The notes under the pieces are model-generated. The model did no database searches and was not told the DNA's origin. It was given only the letters and a program-made list of their open reading frames with translations. From positions 1 to 64,000 of the forward strand of contig NZ_AP023361.1 in NCBI RefSeq assembly GCF_014191545.1: a DNA stretch of 64,000 bases, written 5' to 3'. Origin of the DNA: Terrihabitans soli (GTDB lineage Bacteria; Pseudomonadota; Alphaproteobacteria; Rhizobiales; Methylopilaceae). Positions 44,726 through 56,465 of this stretch are shown here, piece after piece. How positions within the stretch are numbered: position 1 is the stretch's first letter; the number at the start of each line of letters is the position of its first letter. The position numbers and the translations under genes were made by a program.

Positions 44726-45370
44726 TTAGCGCGGCGTTACCTCGGAAACAACGGCTAGTCGTGCCGCCCCCTCGGTGCGACTCGGCACCAGCTCCAACGA
44801 AAGCGTCCAGCATTTAGTAGCTTCCGTCAATTCAGACTCTACATCTTGCCCTTTTGGAAAGATCCCGACCGTCCCCGCTTTCAACAGCGGATAGGCCAGG
44901 GCGATAAGTTTTTTCAGCGGCGCGAGCGCCCGGGCCGTTACGACGTCCGCCCCGTGCGGCCAACTTTCGAGCGCGGCCTCGACCCTGGCATTATGGATCG
45001 TCACCTCGACATTCATGGCGCGGGCGGCCTCGCGCAGGAACGCGCACTTCCTCTGATCGCTTTCGACGAGATGGACATGGGCGCCCTGGCGCTCGACCAG
45101 AACGGCCGCCAGGACAAGCCCCGGGAAGCCGCCGCCCGAACCGAGATCAACAAACACCCGCGCCGAGCGCGGGGCGATGTCGAGGATCTGAAGGCCGTCG
45201 GCGATATGGCGGACCCAGACCTCGTCGAGCGTTTTCGGCGCCACGAGATTGATGGTCTTCTGCCACTTCTGAAGATGGGTCACGAGCACGTCGAGCCGCG
45301 CCCATGTTTCACGTGAAACGTTCGGGAAGAGCGCCTGCGCTTTTGCCCGATCTGTTTGAGCTCCGCTCAT
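44726..45370 (-). CDS. rsmG: 16S rRNA (guanine-527-N7)-methyltransferase RsmG
   Basis: RsmG (GidB) methylates G527 of 16S rRNA; its loss gives streptomycin resistance. From the ATG at 45370 the product is 214 residues with LQKWQKTINLVAPKTLDEVWVRHIADGLQ, the SAM loop FVDLGSGGGFPGLVLA and VTARALAPLKKL. A parS site (45305-45320) lies within codons 17-22, where it encodes NVSRET. It is 28 bases upstream of the parA start. Confidence 0.95.
   Translation of the reverse strand: MSGAQTDRAKAQALFPNVSRETWARLDVLVTHLQKWQKTINLVAPKTLDEVWVRHIADGLQILDIAPRSARVFVDLGSGGGFPGLVLAAVLVERQGAHVHLVESDQRKCAFLREAARAMNVEVTIHNARVEAALESWPHGADVVTARALAPLKKLIALAYPLLKAGTVGIFPKGQDVESELTEATKCWTLSLELVPSRTEGAARLAVVSEVTPR
45305..45320. 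promoter_or_regulatory. parS: parS site inside rsmG
   Basis: TGTTTCACGTGAAACG carries the full 14-base palindromic core GTTTCACGTGAAAC of parS. It lies in rsmG codons 17-22 and is bound by ParB. It is one of three in 3.2 kb. Confidence 0.95.
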
Positions 45371-45371
45371 G

Positions 45372-47222
45372 TCACGCGGCGCGGCGCGCATGCGCCACGA
45401 GAAGCGTCAACGCCGCCGGCGTCATGCCTTCGATGCGGCTTGCCTGGCCGATGGTTTTCGGGCGGACGGCTTCGAGCTTCAAACGCAGTTCCGATGACAG
45501 GCCGGAGATGGACGCGTAGTCGAGCGTGTCCGGCACGGCGCGATTTTCTTCGCGGCGGAAATTCTCGATGTCGGCCGTCTGCCGGTCGAGATAGACGGCA
45601 TAGGTCGCATCGATTTCGACCTGTTCGGCGATGTTCGGCGCGAGCTCAGAGAACTGCGGCCAGATGTGCGCGAGATCGGTGACGGAAATTTCGGGACGCG
45701 AGAGAAGCTCGAAAGCCGTGCGGCGCACGCCGTCCTGATTGAGCTGCAGCCCGAAATTTTTTGCTTCGTTCGGCGTCAGCGAAACCGAGCGCGCAAGTTC
45801 GCGCGCCGCATCGAGCGCAGCACTTTTCGCGCGCCAGGCCGCGCTGCGTTCGGAGCCGACGACACCGAGCGAGATGCCTTTTTCGGTGAGTCGCTGATCG
45901 GCATTGTCGGCGCGCAGCGACAGCCGGTATTCGGCGCGCGAGGTGAACATGCGATAGGGCTCGGACACTCCACGTGTGACGAGATCGTCGACGAGAACGC
46001 CGAGATAGGCTTCGGACCGGTCGAACGTCGCGCCCTGCCCGCCGCCGGCAATGCGCGCCGCATTGAGACCGGCGAGCAAGCCTTGAGCCGCCGCTTCCTC
46101 ATAGCCCGTCGTGCCGTTGATCTGCCCGGCGAAGAACAGCCCGCCGACGCGCTTGGTTTCGAGCGTCGGGTTCAGTTCGCGCGGATCGACATAGTCGTAT
46201 TCGATGGCATAGCCCGGCCGCACGACACGGACCTTCTCAAGCCCCGGGATCGTCGCCAGAAGCGCGAGCTGCACCTCTTCGGCCAGCGAGGTCGAGATGC
46301 CGTTCGGATAGACGGTCGTGTCGTCGAGCCCTTCCGGCTCGAGGAAGATCTGATGGCTGTCGCGCTCGCCGAACCGCACCACCTTGTCCTCGATGGACGG
46401 GCAATAGCGCGGGCCGCGGCTGTCGATCTGGCCCGAATACATCGGCGAGCGGTGAATGTTCGCCTGGATGATTTTATGGGTCTCGGCCGTCGTCCGCGTG
46501 ATGTGGCAGAGGACTTGGCGGTTCTCGATCTTCGCGGTCAGCGACGAGAACGGCTCGGGCACATCGTCGCCCGGCTGGGGTTCGAGCGCGGCGTAGTCGA
46601 TGGTCGCGCCATCAAGGCGCGGCGGGGTGCCGGTCTTGAGGCGTCCGAGGGCGAACCCTTGCGCCTTCAAAGTGGCCGACAAACCCAGCGCGGGGGCCTC
46701 CCCGACCCGGCCGGCGGGCGTTTTGAATTCGCCAATATGGATGAGCCCGGACAGGAACGTGCCCGTGGTCAGCACCACAGCCCCGCAGGACAGCCTTCTG
46801 CCGTCCTTCAGGACGACCGCGGAGACCTTCCCCGCAGCGAGTTCGAGATCGTCGACCTCACCCTCCACGACCTCAAGGCCGGGCTGCTGGGAGATCGCCT
46901 CCTGCATGGCGGCGGCATAGAGCTTCCGGTCCGCCTGGGCGCGCGGCCCGCGGACGGCCGGCCCCTTGCGGCGGTTGAGAACCCGGAACTGAATTCCGCC
47001 CCGGTCCGCCACGCGGCCCATGAGCCCGTCCAGAGCATCGACCTCGCGGACGAGGTGGCCCTTGCCGAGACCGCCAATGGCGGGATTGCAGGACATGGCG
47101 CCGATCGTATCCCTGCGGTGCGTGACGAGCGCCGTCTTCGCCCCGGCGCGCGCGGCCGCCGCCGCGGCTTCGCAGCCGGCGTGCCCGCCTCCCACAACGA
47201 TAACGTCGAACTGGTGTTTCAC
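45372..47222 (-). CDS. mnmG: tRNA uridine-5-carboxymethylaminomethyl modification enzyme MnmG
   Basis: MnmG (GidA) works with MnmE to modify U34 of tRNAs, using FAD. The GTG at 47222 gives 616 residues beginning [19 protein letters not shown] (FAD loop). Other family stretches are [42 protein letters not shown] and [22 protein letters not shown]. The chosen start lies inside a parS site. Upstream codons are only the mnmE tail, so a longer N-terminus is unlikely. It ends 1 base before the rsmG start. Confidence 0.93.
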   Translation of the reverse strand: MKHQFDVIVVGGGHAGCEAAAAAARAGAKTALVTHRRDTIGAMSCNPAIGGLGKGHLVREVDALDGLMGRVADRGGIQFRVLNRRKGPAVRGPRAQADRKLYAAAMQEAISQQPGLEVVEGEVDDLELAAGKVSAVVLKDGRRLSCGAVVLTTGTFLSGLIHIGEFKTPAGRVGEAPALGLSATLKAQGFALGRLKTGTPPRLDGATIDYAALEPQPGDDVPEPFSSLTAKIENRQVLCHITRTTAETHKIIQANIHRSPMYSGQIDSRGPRYCPSIEDKVVRFGERDSHQIFLEPEGLDDTTVYPNGISTSLAEEVQLALLATIPGLEKVRVVRPGYAIEYDYVDPRELNPTLETKRVGGLFFAGQINGTTGYEEAAAQGLLAGLNAARIAGGGQGATFDRSEAYLGVLVDDLVTRGVSEPYRMFTSRAEYRLSLRADNADQRLTEKGISLGVVGSERSAAWRAKSAALDAARELARSVSLTPNEAKNFGLQLNQDGVRRTAFELLSRPEISVTDLAHIWPQFSELAPNIAEQVEIDATYAVYLDRQTADIENFRREENRAVPDTLDYASISGLSSELRLKLEAVRPKTIGQASRIEGMTPAALTLLVAHARRAA

Positions 47223-47230
47223 GTGAAACA
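47215..47230. promoter_or_regulatory. parS: parS site over the mnmG start codon
   Basis: TGTTTCACGTGAAACA is a perfect 16-base parS. On the minus strand the GTG start of mnmG falls in its centre (47222-47220). It also lies 3 bases from the mnmE stop. Confidence 0.96.
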
Positions 47231-47232
47231 GA

Positions 47233-48534
47233 TCACTTGCCGATACAGAAGGAACCGAAGATCGCGTCGAGCAGATCCTCGACGTCGACGCGCCCTGAAA
47301 TACGTCCGAGAGCCCGCGCGGACAAGCGGAGTTCTTCGGCCATGAGTTCCGGCGCGATGCCGGAGGCGGCGCGGGACAGATGCGCCTGCGCATCGACCAG
47401 GGACAGCCGGTGCCGCTCGCGGGTGATGAGCGCCGACTCTGCGGGCGCGAGTTCGCGCGCGAGCCAGTCGCCGAGCGCTTTCAAAAGCTGATCGACACCC
47501 TCGCCCGTCAGCGCCGAGATCGCGTAGTCCGCGCCGGATGAAGGCGCGACATCGATCTTGTTGCGCACCCGCCAGACCGGCGCGGCGATGTTGTGCGGCG
47601 GAGCGTCCGGAGCCGCCGCATCGTCGAACCAGAGAACGAGATCGGCATTGGACGCGCGCGCTTCCGCGCGGCGCAAGGCCTCCTGCTCTATTGGATCGTC
47701 CGTCGCGCGCAGGCCCGCCGTATCGATGAGCGTTGCCGGATAGCCGGAAAGATCGAGATGCACTTCGAGCATGTCGCGCGTCGTGCCGGCATGAGGCGAG
47801 ACGATCGCGACATCGCGTTTGGCAACGCGATTGAGGAAGCTCGATTTGCCGGCATTCGGCGGACCGGCGATGACGATGACCGCGCCTTCGCGCAGACGCT
47901 CCCCCGATTGCTGCGCGAGGGTGTTTCCGATTTGCGCGGCGAGCGCACCTGCGATCTGTGCGGCGCGCGCAATCAGTCCGGCAGGCACATCGCCCTCGTC
48001 CGGAAAATCGATCTCCGCTTCCGACAGCGCCAGCGCTTCGATCAAACGCCCGCGCCATTCTTCTGCGGCGCGGCCTATGCCGCCGTCGAGACCACGCAGC
48101 GCCTGGCGTCTTTGTGCGGCGGTCTCTGCATCAATCAAATCCGCGAGCGCTTCCGTCTCGGCGAGATCCAGTTTCCCGTTCTCAAAAGCGCGGCGCGTGA
48201 ACTCGCCAGGCTCCGCGAGCCTGAGGCCCGCCACGCGCGCCAGCGCATCGAGAAGTCCGGCAACGGAGGCGCGTCCGCCATGGATATGAAATTCGGCGAT
48301 GTCTTCGCCGGTCACCGAACGCGGCGCTGCAAAAAGAAGAACAAGACCCTTGTCGATCAGCTCGCCGCTCGTCGGATGACGGATCTCTGCGAGTTCCGCT
48401 TTACGCTGTTCGGGCACGCGCGCGGTCAGCGCTTTCAGCGCCGCCATCGCCTGCGGTCCGGACACGCGCACGACCGCAACGCCGGCACGGCCCGGCGCGC
48501 TCGACAGCGCAAAAATTGTCTCGTCGGCTCGCAT
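47233..48534 (-). CDS. mnmE: tRNA modification GTPase MnmE
   Basis: MnmE (TrmE) is a GTPase that with MnmG makes 5-carboxymethylaminomethyluridine at U34. From the ATG at 48534 the product is 433 residues: an N-terminal tetrahydrofolate domain ([22 protein letters not shown]), the G domain with G1 [12 protein letters not shown] (about 222-233) and DTAGLR, and the C-terminal CIGK motif. Other possible starts (GTG in the parS upstream) cannot be excluded. It has no clear Shine-Dalgarno site. Confidence 0.94.
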   Translation of the reverse strand: MRADETIFALSSAPGRAGVAVVRVSGPQAMAALKALTARVPEQRKAELAEIRHPTSGELIDKGLVLLFAAPRSVTGEDIAEFHIHGGRASVAGLLDALARVAGLRLAEPGEFTRRAFENGKLDLAETEALADLIDAETAAQRRQALRGLDGGIGRAAEEWRGRLIEALALSEAEIDFPDEGDVPAGLIARAAQIAGALAAQIGNTLAQQSGERLREGAVIVIAGPPNAGKSSFLNRVAKRDVAIVSPHAGTTRDMLEVHLDLSGYPATLIDTAGLRATDDPIEQEALRRAEARASNADLVLWFDDAAAPDAPPHNIAAPVWRVRNKIDVAPSSGADYAISALTGEGVDQLLKALGDWLARELAPAESALITRERHRLSLVDAQAHLSRAASGIAPELMAEELRLSARALGRISGRVDVEDLLDAIFGSFCIGK

Positions 48535-48535
48535 T

Positions 48536-48551
48536 TGTTTCACGTGAAACC
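48536..48551. promoter_or_regulatory. parS: parS site upstream of mnmE
   Basis: TGTTTCACGTGAAACC has the full parS core. It ends 2 bases before the mnmE ATG on the minus strand and thus covers its ribosome-binding region. Confidence 0.94.
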
Positions 48552-48593
48552 ATGTAGCGGGTAAAGACAAAGGCCGCTGCATTTTTCGGGGAC

Positions 48594-50608
<2,015 letters not shown>

Positions 50609-50612
<4 letters not shown>

Positions 50613-51145
50613 GGCCAAAGCACTTTCGTCCAGGCCGCGACGAACTGTTCGGACTCGGCCCGGGACGTTGCGGTGTGGTCGGCGCTGATGCGGAATTTGA
50701 CGAACTTGTTCTTCCATGAGGCCAGGCAGAGAAGACTGTCCGCGCCGAAGAACTGCCGCGACGGCGCCGTGATCTTATAGCTCGCGCACAGAAACTTTCC
50801 GGCGACGGTGAACTCGCGCCCGGCTTCGACCTTGTCGTAGCCGGCATTGTAGATGTCCTGCCGCGCCTGCTCGAAATTCTCGCGAAGGGTTTTCGATTTC
50901 AGCCCGGGCGGAATGGATGTCAGCCCGAGATCGTAGAGATAGACGGTGACCTTGGCGCCGGGCTTTTTATAGAAAAGCCCGTAGCCGAGGCCCGGGCTTT
51001 TCACCTCATAGTCCTGAACGCCGGCATAGGTCGCGCCGCCGACCGTCTCGGGAACCGTCAACCCGAAAAGCACCCGTCCTTCGCTGGCCTGGGAGACTGC
51101 GATCAGCGCGATCACACCCAGAACAGAAAGAACGACTCGCTGCAT
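50609..51145 (-). CDS. Exported protein of unknown function
   Basis: A 178-residue product with an N-terminal signal peptide ([20 protein letters not shown], cleavage about 20). The mature part has [35 protein letters not shown] and a single-domain, beta-rich pattern. Two Cys (FLCASY, LLCLASW) may form a disulfide. I do not recognise a family. Probably periplasmic. It starts at the base where rho ends, and ends within the DUF255 stop. Confidence 0.7.
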
Positions 51146-52407
51146 CAGGTGTTCATCGAGTCGAAGAAGTCCGAATTGGTTTTGGTCTGGCGCATCTTGT
51201 CCATGAGGAACTCGATGGCGTCGACCGTGCCCATCGGATTGAGGATGCGGCGCAGCACATACATCTTCTTGAGGATGTCGTTCGCAACCAGCAGCTCTTC
51301 CTTACGCGTACCCGAGCGGGTGATGTCCATCGCCGGGAAGACGCGCTTGTCGGAGACCTTGCGGTCGAGAATGAGCTCGGAGTTACCCGTGCCCTTGAAC
51401 TCTTCGAAGATGACTTCGTCCATGCGCGAGCCGGTATCGATGAGGGCCGTCGCGATGATCGTCAGCGAGCCGCCTTCTTCGATGTTGCGCGCGGCGCCGA
51501 AGAAGCGCTTGGGGCGCTGCAGGGCGTTGGCGTCGACACCGCCGGTCAGAACCTTGCCGGACGACGGCACGACCGTGTTGTAGGCGCGGCCGAGACGCGT
51601 GATCGAGTCGAGCAGGATGACGACATCGCGTCCGTGTTCGACCAGGCGCTTGGCCTTTTCGATCACCATTTCAGCGACCTGGACGTGGCGCACCGCCGGT
51701 TCGTCGAAGGTCGAGGAAACGACCTCGCCCTTCACCGTGCGCTGCATGTCGGTGACTTCTTCCGGGCGTTCGTCGATGAGAAGAACGATCAGATAGCATT
51801 CCGGATGGTTCGCGGTGATGGACCGCGCGATGTTCTGCAGCAGCACGGTTTTGCCGGTGCGCGGTGGCGCGACGATGAGGCCGCGCTGGCCTTTGCCGAT
51901 CGGCGAGACGATATCGATGATGCGGCCCGACGTGTCCTTGATCGTCGGATCGTCGATTTCCATGCGCAGCCGCTCATCGGGATAGAGCGGGGTGAGATTG
52001 TCGAAATGGACCTTGTGGCGCGCCGCCTCGGGGTCTTCAAAGTTCAGCGTGTTGACCTTCAGAAGGGCGAAATAGCGCTCGCCCTCTTTCGGACTGCGGA
52101 TATGGCCTTCGACCGTATCGCCGGTGCGCAGCGAGAAACGGCGGATCTGCGAGGGCGAGACGTAGATGTCGTCGGGGCCCGGCAGATAGTTGGCGTCGGG
52201 AGAGCGCAGAAAGCCGAAGCCGTCCTGCAGAACTTCGACCACCCCGCCGCCGATGATTTCGACATCGCGCGCCGCATGCTGTTTCAGAATGGCGAAGAGA
52301 AGTTCCTGCTTGCGCAGGGTCGATGCGTTTTCGACCGCGAGTTCTTCTGCCAGCGCCAGCAATTCCTGCGGCGTCTTGTTCTTCAGGTCCTGGAGCCTGA
52401 TCTCCAT
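51145..52407 (-). CDS. rho: Transcription termination factor Rho
   Basis: Rho is a hexameric RNA helicase that ends transcription of untranslated RNA. The 420-residue protein has an N-terminal helical domain, the cold-shock-like RNA-binding domain ([28 protein letters not shown]), Walker [13 protein letters not shown] (about 178-189), Walker [17 protein letters not shown] and the Q/R-loop region. A 206-base leader without a clear gene lies upstream, a position where rho autoregulation is common. Confidence 0.97.
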   Translation of the reverse strand: MEIRLQDLKNKTPQELLALAEELAVENASTLRKQELLFAILKQHAARDVEIIGGGVVEVLQDGFGFLRSPDANYLPGPDDIYVSPSQIRRFSLRTGDTVEGHIRSPKEGERYFALLKVNTLNFEDPEAARHKVHFDNLTPLYPDERLRMEIDDPTIKDTSGRIIDIVSPIGKGQRGLIVAPPRTGKTVLLQNIARSITANHPECYLIVLLIDERPEEVTDMQRTVKGEVVSSTFDEPAVRHVQVAEMVIEKAKRLVEHGRDVVILLDSITRLGRAYNTVVPSSGKVLTGGVDANALQRPKRFFGAARNIEEGGSLTIIATALIDTGSRMDEVIFEEFKGTGNSELILDRKVSDKRVFPAMDITRSGTRKEELLVANDILKKMYVLRRILNPMGTVDAIEFLMDKMRQTKTNSDFFDSMNT

Positions 52408-52613
52408 TGGGAGAGCCTTTTACGTATTGGGTTCGCCCGGAGGCGAAGGGAATGAAAGGGGAAATGTGCGCAGGCTGGCGGAGCGAAAGGGGCGCGTTTT
52501 ACGGGCCCAACTCGCTAGACGCTTTGCTGTTCCAGTTAAGCTGGTACGTGGCGCCTGCGGGGGAGAGAATTGAGCTTTTACGGATTCGCAGGCCGCCCCG
52601 CAAGGGGTTTCAA

Positions 52614-53039
52614 TCAGAAGGGCTTCACGACCACGAGAATGACGATGCCGATCAGGAGGATTGTCGGCACCTCGTTCACGATCCGGTAGAATCGGGCCGG
52701 GCGCGTGTTCTTGTCCGCGGCGAACCTTTTCACCGTGGCACCGCAGAAATGGTGAAAGCCGGTCATCAGAACGACGAGGAGCAGTTTGGCGTGCAGCCAG
52801 GGCTGGCTCCACGCATCCAGCTCATAAGCGAGCCACAGACCGAGAATCCATGTGGCTCCCGAGGCCGGTCCGCCGATCGCACGATACAGGCGCCTCTCCA
52901 TGACCTTGAAGGTCTCGGAAGTCTCGGACCCGACCTTCGCGTCCGCGTGATAGACGAACAGCCGCGGCAGGTAGAACAGCACCGCCATCCAGGCGACGAC
53001 GGCGATGATGTGGAAGGCCTTGAGCCACAGAAACAGCAT
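52614..53039 (-). CDS. hemJ: Protoporphyrinogen oxidase HemJ
   Basis: HemJ is the heme-binding inner-membrane enzyme that oxidises protoporphyrinogen IX. The 141-residue protein has four membrane segments, with conserved KAFHIIAVVAWMAVLFYLPRL, YHAD and HAKLLLVVLMTGFHH. It is 9 bases after hemE, which supplies the same pathway two steps earlier. In rhizobia hemE-hemJ-rho are commonly neighbours. Confidence 0.93.
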   Translation of the reverse strand: MLFLWLKAFHIIAVVAWMAVLFYLPRLFVYHADAKVGSETSETFKVMERRLYRAIGGPASGATWILGLWLAYELDAWSQPWLHAKLLLVVLMTGFHHFCGATVKRFAADKNTRPARFYRIVNEVPTILLIGIVILVVVKPF

Positions 53040-53048
53040 GGAACCGTT

Positions 53049-54086
53049 CTAGGCCGATTCCCTCAGCCGCGCCACGAGCCGTTCGACATGGGCGATCGGC
53101 GTCTCCGGCTTGATGCCGTGGCCGAGATTGAAAATATGCGGCCGCCCCGCGAAGCCCTGTCTGATCCGGTCGATCTCGGCATCGAGCGCAGCGCCGCCCG
53201 CGATCAGCACAAGCGGGTCCAGATTGCCCTGGACCGGCCGCCCGCTCGGCAGTAGCGCATCGACACCCGCCGGGCTCTCCGCGGTGTCGAGACCGATGGC
53301 GGCCTCGGGGATGGCCCTGGCGACCGCCGCAAGCTTCGTTCCTGCCGCCCGCGGAAAGACGATGACCGGCGTACCCGGATGAAGCTTGTGCAGCCGTGAA
53401 ACAATTTCCTTGAGCGGCGCGATGCACCAGCGCTGGAATTGCGCATCGGGAAGCTCGCCCGCCCAGCTGTCGAAAACCTGCACGGCCTCGGCGCCGGCAG
53501 AGATCTGCCCCGAGAGATGCTCGACGCTGGCATCGACAAGCCGGGCGATCAGCTGCCCGAAACCGTCGGGATCGCGCAGCGCCCACATCCGCGCCTCAGC
53601 GTGATCGGGAGAACTGCCGCCGGCAACCACATAGGTCGCGACGGTCCACGGCCCGCCGACAAAACCGATCAAGGTCGTTTCGCTCGGGAGAGCCGCACGG
53701 ATCTTCCCGATCGCCTCATAGACCTTGCCGGTCCGCCCGGTGTCGAGACGGTCCGAGAGCTTCGGCAGCTCTGCGGCCGATGTCACGGTCTCGAGCTTCG
53801 GGCCCTCGCCCTCGAGGAAGTCGAGCTTCAGACCGAGCGCATGCGGGATGATGAGGATGTCCGAAAACAAAATCGCCGCATCGAAGCCGAACCGGCGGAT
53901 GGGCTGCAGCGTTACCTCGGCGGCGAAGTCCGGCGTGTAGCAGAGGTCGAGGAAGGACCCGGCTTTGGCGCGAAGCTCCCGGTATTCGGGAAGGTAGCGG
54001 CCGGCCTGGCGCATGAGCCAGACCGGAGGGCTCGCAAGCCGCTCGCCGGCAAGGACGCGAAGGACAGGCTTGGAAGAGAAGGACAG
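53049..54086 (-). CDS. hemE: Uroporphyrinogen decarboxylase HemE, apparent CTG start
   Basis: HemE decarboxylates uroporphyrinogen III to coproporphyrinogen III. The first ATG in frame (54014) starts at the active-site motif MRQAGRYLPEY and cuts off the conserved N-terminus. The frame above reads SFSSKPVLRVLAGERLASPPVWL, as in other HemE proteins. Its only plausible initiator is CTG at 54086-54084, 8 bases after an AGAGGG ribosome site. This gives the normal length of 345 residues. The ribosome site lies in the spacer of the CtrA box. The motifs GFVGGPWT and FNLGHGIKPETPI are also present. Confidence 0.9.
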   Translation of the reverse strand: MSFSSKPVLRVLAGERLASPPVWLMRQAGRYLPEYRELRAKAGSFLDLCYTPDFAAEVTLQPIRRFGFDAAILFSDILIIPHALGLKLDFLEGEGPKLETVTSAAELPKLSDRLDTGRTGKVYEAIGKIRAALPSETTLIGFVGGPWTVATYVVAGGSSPDHAEARMWALRDPDGFGQLIARLVDASVEHLSGQISAGAEAVQVFDSWAGELPDAQFQRWCIAPLKEIVSRLHKLHPGTPVIVFPRAAGTKLAAVARAIPEAAIGLDTAESPAGVDALLPSGRPVQGNLDPLVLIAGGAALDAEIDRIRQGFAGRPHIFNLGHGIKPETPIAHVERLVARLRESA

Positions 54087-54398
54087 CTCGTTAACCCTCT
54101 ATTAACCAAGTTTACTTTTAGGTTCTGTTTTAGTGTGGGGGGTCATTAGCGGTGATCGCAGGCGGCCACAAGCTGCCCACAGATTGCCTCTCGGCGCGGG
54201 CGGACAAATCCGCCCCTCGTTCCAGAGAGCGTAGAGCGCTCCATCCCCGTTCTCCACATAGTGTCCTCTGGAACCGTCCCGGGCCGATCGCCTGTTGATC
54301 GATTTCGGGCTTACCCCCAGAGTGCCTAGCAGACGGTCGGGTTTCGCTCACCGGTCCACAGGTCTTCACAGCTCCTTGTATAACCCGCCGCCCCGGCC
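54087..54398. other. oriC: Probable chromosomal origin of replication (oriC)
   Basis: A 312-base gene-free stretch between hemE and maf, where the Caulobacter and rhizobial origins lie. It holds a CtrA box at 54091-54105, an AT-rich stretch (about 54101-54135) fit for unwinding, and DnaA-box-like sequences: TTCTCCACA (54250-54258, one mismatch to TTATCCACA), CTGCCCACA (54173-54181), CGGTCCACA (54352-54360), GTCTTCACA (54362-54370) and CCCCACA on the minus strand near 54134-54140. I saw no GANTC CcrM site in it. maf, aroE, coaE and hemE, rho are transcribed away from it. Confidence 0.8.
54091..54105. promoter_or_regulatory. CtrA-type binding site TTAA-N7-TTAA
   Basis: TTAACCCTCTATTAA fits the CtrA box TTAA-N7-TTAA exactly. 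It lies at the edge of the oriC region and over the hemE ribosome site. In Caulobacter, CtrA at such sites blocks initiation and represses the hemE promoter; the same is inferred here. CtrA itself is not in the window. Confidence 0.85.
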
Positions 54399-55019
54399 AT
54401 GACCGATCTTGCCCATCCGCTCTGGATAGAGCCCTGGCCGCTTGTGCTCGCTTCGGCGAGTTCTTCGCGCGCCGGCATGCTGCGCGCGGCCGGCATCCCG
54501 CTTGAGATTGCCCCCGCGGATATCGATGAGCGGGCTATCGAGGATGAGCTGGGAGACGATGCCGGCCTGATCGCCGCGGAACTTGCGGCGGCAAAGGCTG
54601 TCGCAGTCAGCGCAAGATTTCCCAATCGCCTCGTGCTCGGCGCCGATCAGACTTTGACGGTCGGTTCGGAGCGGCTGCACAAACCGTCCGGTCTTGCTGA
54701 TGCGCGCGCCCAACTTCTGAAGCTGCGCGACCGCGAGCATGTTCTGACGTCCGCAGCGGCGCTTGTTGTCGATGGCGCCGTGCTGGAAACCTTCATCAGC
54801 GCGGCGAAGCTTTATATGCGCCCCTTCACCGAAGAGTTTCTCGACCGCTATCTCGGCCAGGCTGGAGATGCGGTGATGACGAGCGTCGGCGGTTATCAGC
54901 TCGAAGGCGCGGGCGTTCATCTTTTCAATCGCGTTGAAGCCGATCATTTCACCGTGCTCGGACTTCCCTTGCTGCAAGTGCTTGCATCGTTGCGGGCGCG
55001 TGGAATGCTGCTCGAATGA
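54399..55019 (+). CDS. maf: Maf-like nucleotide pyrophosphatase
   Basis: A 206-residue Maf-family protein that hydrolyses (modified) nucleoside triphosphates such as m5UTP or dTTP. It starts with LVLASASSSRAGMLRAAG, has DERAIEDEL, LVLGADQTL and SVGGYQLEGAGVHLFNRVEADHFTVLGLPL. It begins a maf-aroE-coaE-dnaQ run leading away from oriC; the ATG is the first codon after the origin. Confidence 0.92.
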   Translation: MTDLAHPLWIEPWPLVLASASSSRAGMLRAAGIPLEIAPADIDERAIEDELGDDAGLIAAELAAAKAVAVSARFPNRLVLGADQTLTVGSERLHKPSGLADARAQLLKLRDREHVLTSAAALVVDGAVLETFISAAKLYMRPFTEEFLDRYLGQAGDAVMTSVGGYQLEGAGVHLFNRVEADHFTVLGLPLLQVLASLRARGMLLE

Positions 55020-55846
55020 AACACGCCTGCGTCATAGGCTGGCCGATCAAACATTCGCGCTCGCCGATCATCCATAATTACTGGTTGAAACAGCACGGGC
55101 TCGCCGGCGCATATGACAAGCGCGAAATCGCGCCGGACGGGCTGAACGATTTCGTTGCCGCAATCGGCCGTGAGATCGCCGGCTGCAATGTCACCGTCCC
55201 GCACAAGGAAAAGGCGCTCGAACTCGTCGACGATATCGATGAGACCGCGCGTGCTGTCGGTGCTGTCAATACAATCTGGGCGGACGCAAAAGGCGTCCAC
55301 GGCGCCAATACCGATGTCGAAGGTTTTCTGTCGAACCTTGACCAGGCGGCGCCGGGCTGGGATCGCGCGCCGCTGAAGGCGGTCGTGCTCGGCGCCGGCG
55401 GTGCGGCACGGGCCGTTGTGTTCGGGCTCATTTCGCGCGGCGCGGCCGACATCGCAATTGTGAACCGCAGTTTCGAGCGTGCTGAAGAACTGATGAAGGA
55501 TCTCGGCGGAAAAAGCCGCGCGGCGCATTTCGGCGAATTGCGCGCACTTTTGCCGGACGCAACGCTTTTGGTGAACGCCACGAGCCTTGGCATGCAGGGC
55601 AAGCCGCCGCTCGAGATTTCGCTCGATGGCCTCAATCCCAAGGCGCTCGTGACCGATCTTGTCTATGTGCCGCTGAAAACGCCGCTGCTCGAATCGGCGG
55701 AGGCGCGCGGCCATAAGACCGTCGATGGTCTCGGCATGCTGCTGCATCAGGCGGTGCCGGGTTTCGAAAAATGGTTCGGCGTCCGGCCGAAGGTCACTCC
55801 GGAACTGCGGCGTCTCGTCGAAGACGATATTGCGAGGACATCATGA
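55016..55846 (+). CDS. aroE: Shikimate dehydrogenase
   Basis: AroE reduces 3-dehydroshikimate with NADPH in the aromatic pathway. The 276-residue protein has the substrate site [25 protein letters not shown] with the catalytic Lys, GANTDVEGF with the Asp partner, and the NADP loop [11 protein letters not shown]. It overlaps maf and coaE by 4 bases each. Confidence 0.95.
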   Translation: MKHACVIGWPIKHSRSPIIHNYWLKQHGLAGAYDKREIAPDGLNDFVAAIGREIAGCNVTVPHKEKALELVDDIDETARAVGAVNTIWADAKGVHGANTDVEGFLSNLDQAAPGWDRAPLKAVVLGAGGAARAVVFGLISRGAADIAIVNRSFERAEELMKDLGGKSRAAHFGELRALLPDATLLVNATSLGMQGKPPLEISLDGLNPKALVTDLVYVPLKTPLLESAEARGHKTVDGLGMLLHQAVPGFEKWFGVRPKVTPELRRLVEDDIARTS

Positions 55847-56436
55847 TCGTCCTCGGCCTCACGGGCTCTGTCGGCATGGGCAAGTCCACGGCCTCGAAAC
55901 TCTTCAGCGATGAAGGCATTCCGGTCTACGACGCCGATGCTGCGGTGCACGCTCTTTATAAAGGAGCGGCCGTGCCGCTGATCGAAGCGGCGTTTCCGGG
56001 TACGACCCGCGACGGCGAAGTCGACAGGGCCGTTCTATCGCGCGTGGTGTTCGGCGATCCCGAATCGCTGAAGAAACTCGAAGAGATCGTCCATCCCCTG
56101 GTGCGCGAAATTGAGACGAGTTTTGTCGAGGCGGCACGCGCCGCCGGCGCGCCCCTCGTCGTGCTCGATATTCCGCTCCTTTTTGAAAATGGCGGCGAGC
56201 AGCGCTGCGATCTTGTTGCGGTCGTCTCGGCCCCGCCGGAGATCCAGCGCGAACGGGTGATGCGCCGCGGCGATATGAGCGAAGAGAAATTCGAGGCCAT
56301 TCTCGCGCGCCAGGTTCCCGATGCGGAGAAGCGTGCGCGCGCCGATATCGTCATCGACACATCGGGTCCGATCGAAGATACGCGCCGGATGGTGAAAGAT
56401 ATTATTGCCAGATTCACAGCGCCTCCGGCTGCGTGA
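55843..56436 (+). CDS. coaE: Dephospho-CoA kinase
   Basis: CoaE does the last step of coenzyme A synthesis. From the ATG at 55843 the product is 197 residues with the P-loop [12 protein letters not shown] (about 5-16), [11 protein letters not shown] and [26 protein letters not shown]. It overlaps the aroE stop by 4 bases. The start upstream at 55771 was rejected as aroE shadow. Confidence 0.94.
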   Translation: MIVLGLTGSVGMGKSTASKLFSDEGIPVYDADAAVHALYKGAAVPLIEAAFPGTTRDGEVDRAVLSRVVFGDPESLKKLEEIVHPLVREIETSFVEAARAAGAPLVVLDIPLLFENGGEQRCDLVAVVSAPPEIQRERVMRRGDMSEEKFEAILARQVPDAEKRARADIVIDTSGPIEDTRRMVKDIIARFTAPPAA

Positions 56437-56465
56437 TAAGTTCCACGCGAATCACCGGGACATTC

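Noticed and set aside
52408-52613. Small gene in the rho-hemJ gap
   Set aside because: I found no frame with a good ribosome site and protein-like composition; it is best seen as a rho leader.
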